The position numbers and the translations under genes are program-made. The notes beneath the pieces are model-generated. The model saw only the letters and a program-made list of their open reading frames with translations. It was not told the origin of the DNA and ran no database searches. A stretch of 32,665 bases of DNA from Burkholderiales bacterium. Its GTDB lineage: Bacteria; Pseudomonadota; Gammaproteobacteria; Burkholderiales; Burkholderiaceae_D. The stretch lies in contig JACQDX010000011.1 of NCBI GenBank assembly GCA_016200895.1, positions 1 to 32,665 on the forward strand, given 5' to 3'. Positions 32,529-32,665 of the stretch are shown here, piece after piece; the stretch's first letter is position 1; each line of letters opens with the position of its first letter.

Positions 32529-32665
32529 TCATCCGACTTTCCTGTGGGTTCCTGAGGCAGGATAAAGTTCAAGCCCTCCACAATGGAAATAGATAGCGAT
32601 CTTGAAGTTATCCCGGTTTCTGAATCCACAGGCTCGTTTTTGTACTGTTGCAATTTTCGAATTCA
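32529..32665 (-). CDS. ISL3-type transposase, C-terminal fragment cut by window edge
   Basis: The minus strand reads NSKIATVQKRACGFRNRDNF, then an IAIYFHCGGLELYP stretch and a stop at 32529. NSKI...(K/R)RAxGFRNxxxF is the tail of ISL3-family DDE transposases. About 45 residues are in the window, running off its right edge. Confidence 0.65.
   Translation of the reverse strand, partial: NSKIATVQKRACGFRNRDNFKIAIYFHCGGLELYPASGTHRKVG

Overview
The window is about 50% GC and fits a betaproteobacterium of the Burkholderiales, probably Oxalobacteraceae-like. This rests on protein flavour (PhnM/DUF1045 pair, long TonB receptor, an HTH-citrate synthase, a cold-shock gene, the STM4011-type cluster), not on a marker gene, so the placement is tentative. 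Both edges lie inside transposase genes: an IS630-type N-terminus at 1-66 and an ISL3-type C-terminus at 32529-32665. The window may therefore be a segment or contig bounded by repeats.

Layout. 1-3300: phosphonate-metabolism pieces (PhnM on minus, a DUF1045 2H-phosphoesterase on plus) around an orphan GltI-like amino-acid binding protein. 3300-3700: a decayed LysR tail. 3700-7500: a small conserved protein, an alpha/beta hydrolase, then a type III CoA-transferase divergent from a citrate synthase that carries an N-terminal DNA-binding domain. 7500-8400: a DUF2975 membrane protein with its small XRE regulator and a recognisable promoter/operator. 8500-10900: a TonB-dependent receptor with a strong terminator.

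11054-16892 is a tightly coupled six-gene minus-strand operon: a WGR/leucine-rich-repeat protein, an ATP-grasp protein, a HAD phosphatase, an alkaline-phosphatase-superfamily hydrolase and two radical SAM proteins. It corresponds to the uncharacterised STM4011-STM4015 type of cluster, with an added HAD gene. It looks like a small modification or biosynthesis pathway of unknown product. 17200-18172 holds a cold-shock gene with a long leader, followed by a non-coding stretch with four copies of a covarying hairpin (conserved 9-nt loop and bulged A) that ends in an intrinsic terminator. This is a strong candidate for a new structured RNA array.

18191-20136 is a LysR regulator plus a membrane-anchored hydrolase. 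20476-29621 is a nine-gene minus-strand operon: a coiled-coil protein, a NitT/TauT-like binding domain fused to OmpA, an ABC permease and ATPase, a membrane coiled-coil protein, an unknown protein, a PspA/IM30 (ESCRT-III-like) protein, an AAA+ ATPase and a TerB-like protein. The combination suggests an envelope system joining peptidoglycan-anchored solute sensing or uptake to membrane remodelling, and it is the best candidate here for an undescribed system. The window closes with a GNAT acetyltransferase and a three-gene run of GyrI-like effector-binding proteins, the last being an AraC regulator. An ISL3-type element abuts the stop codon of that regulator.
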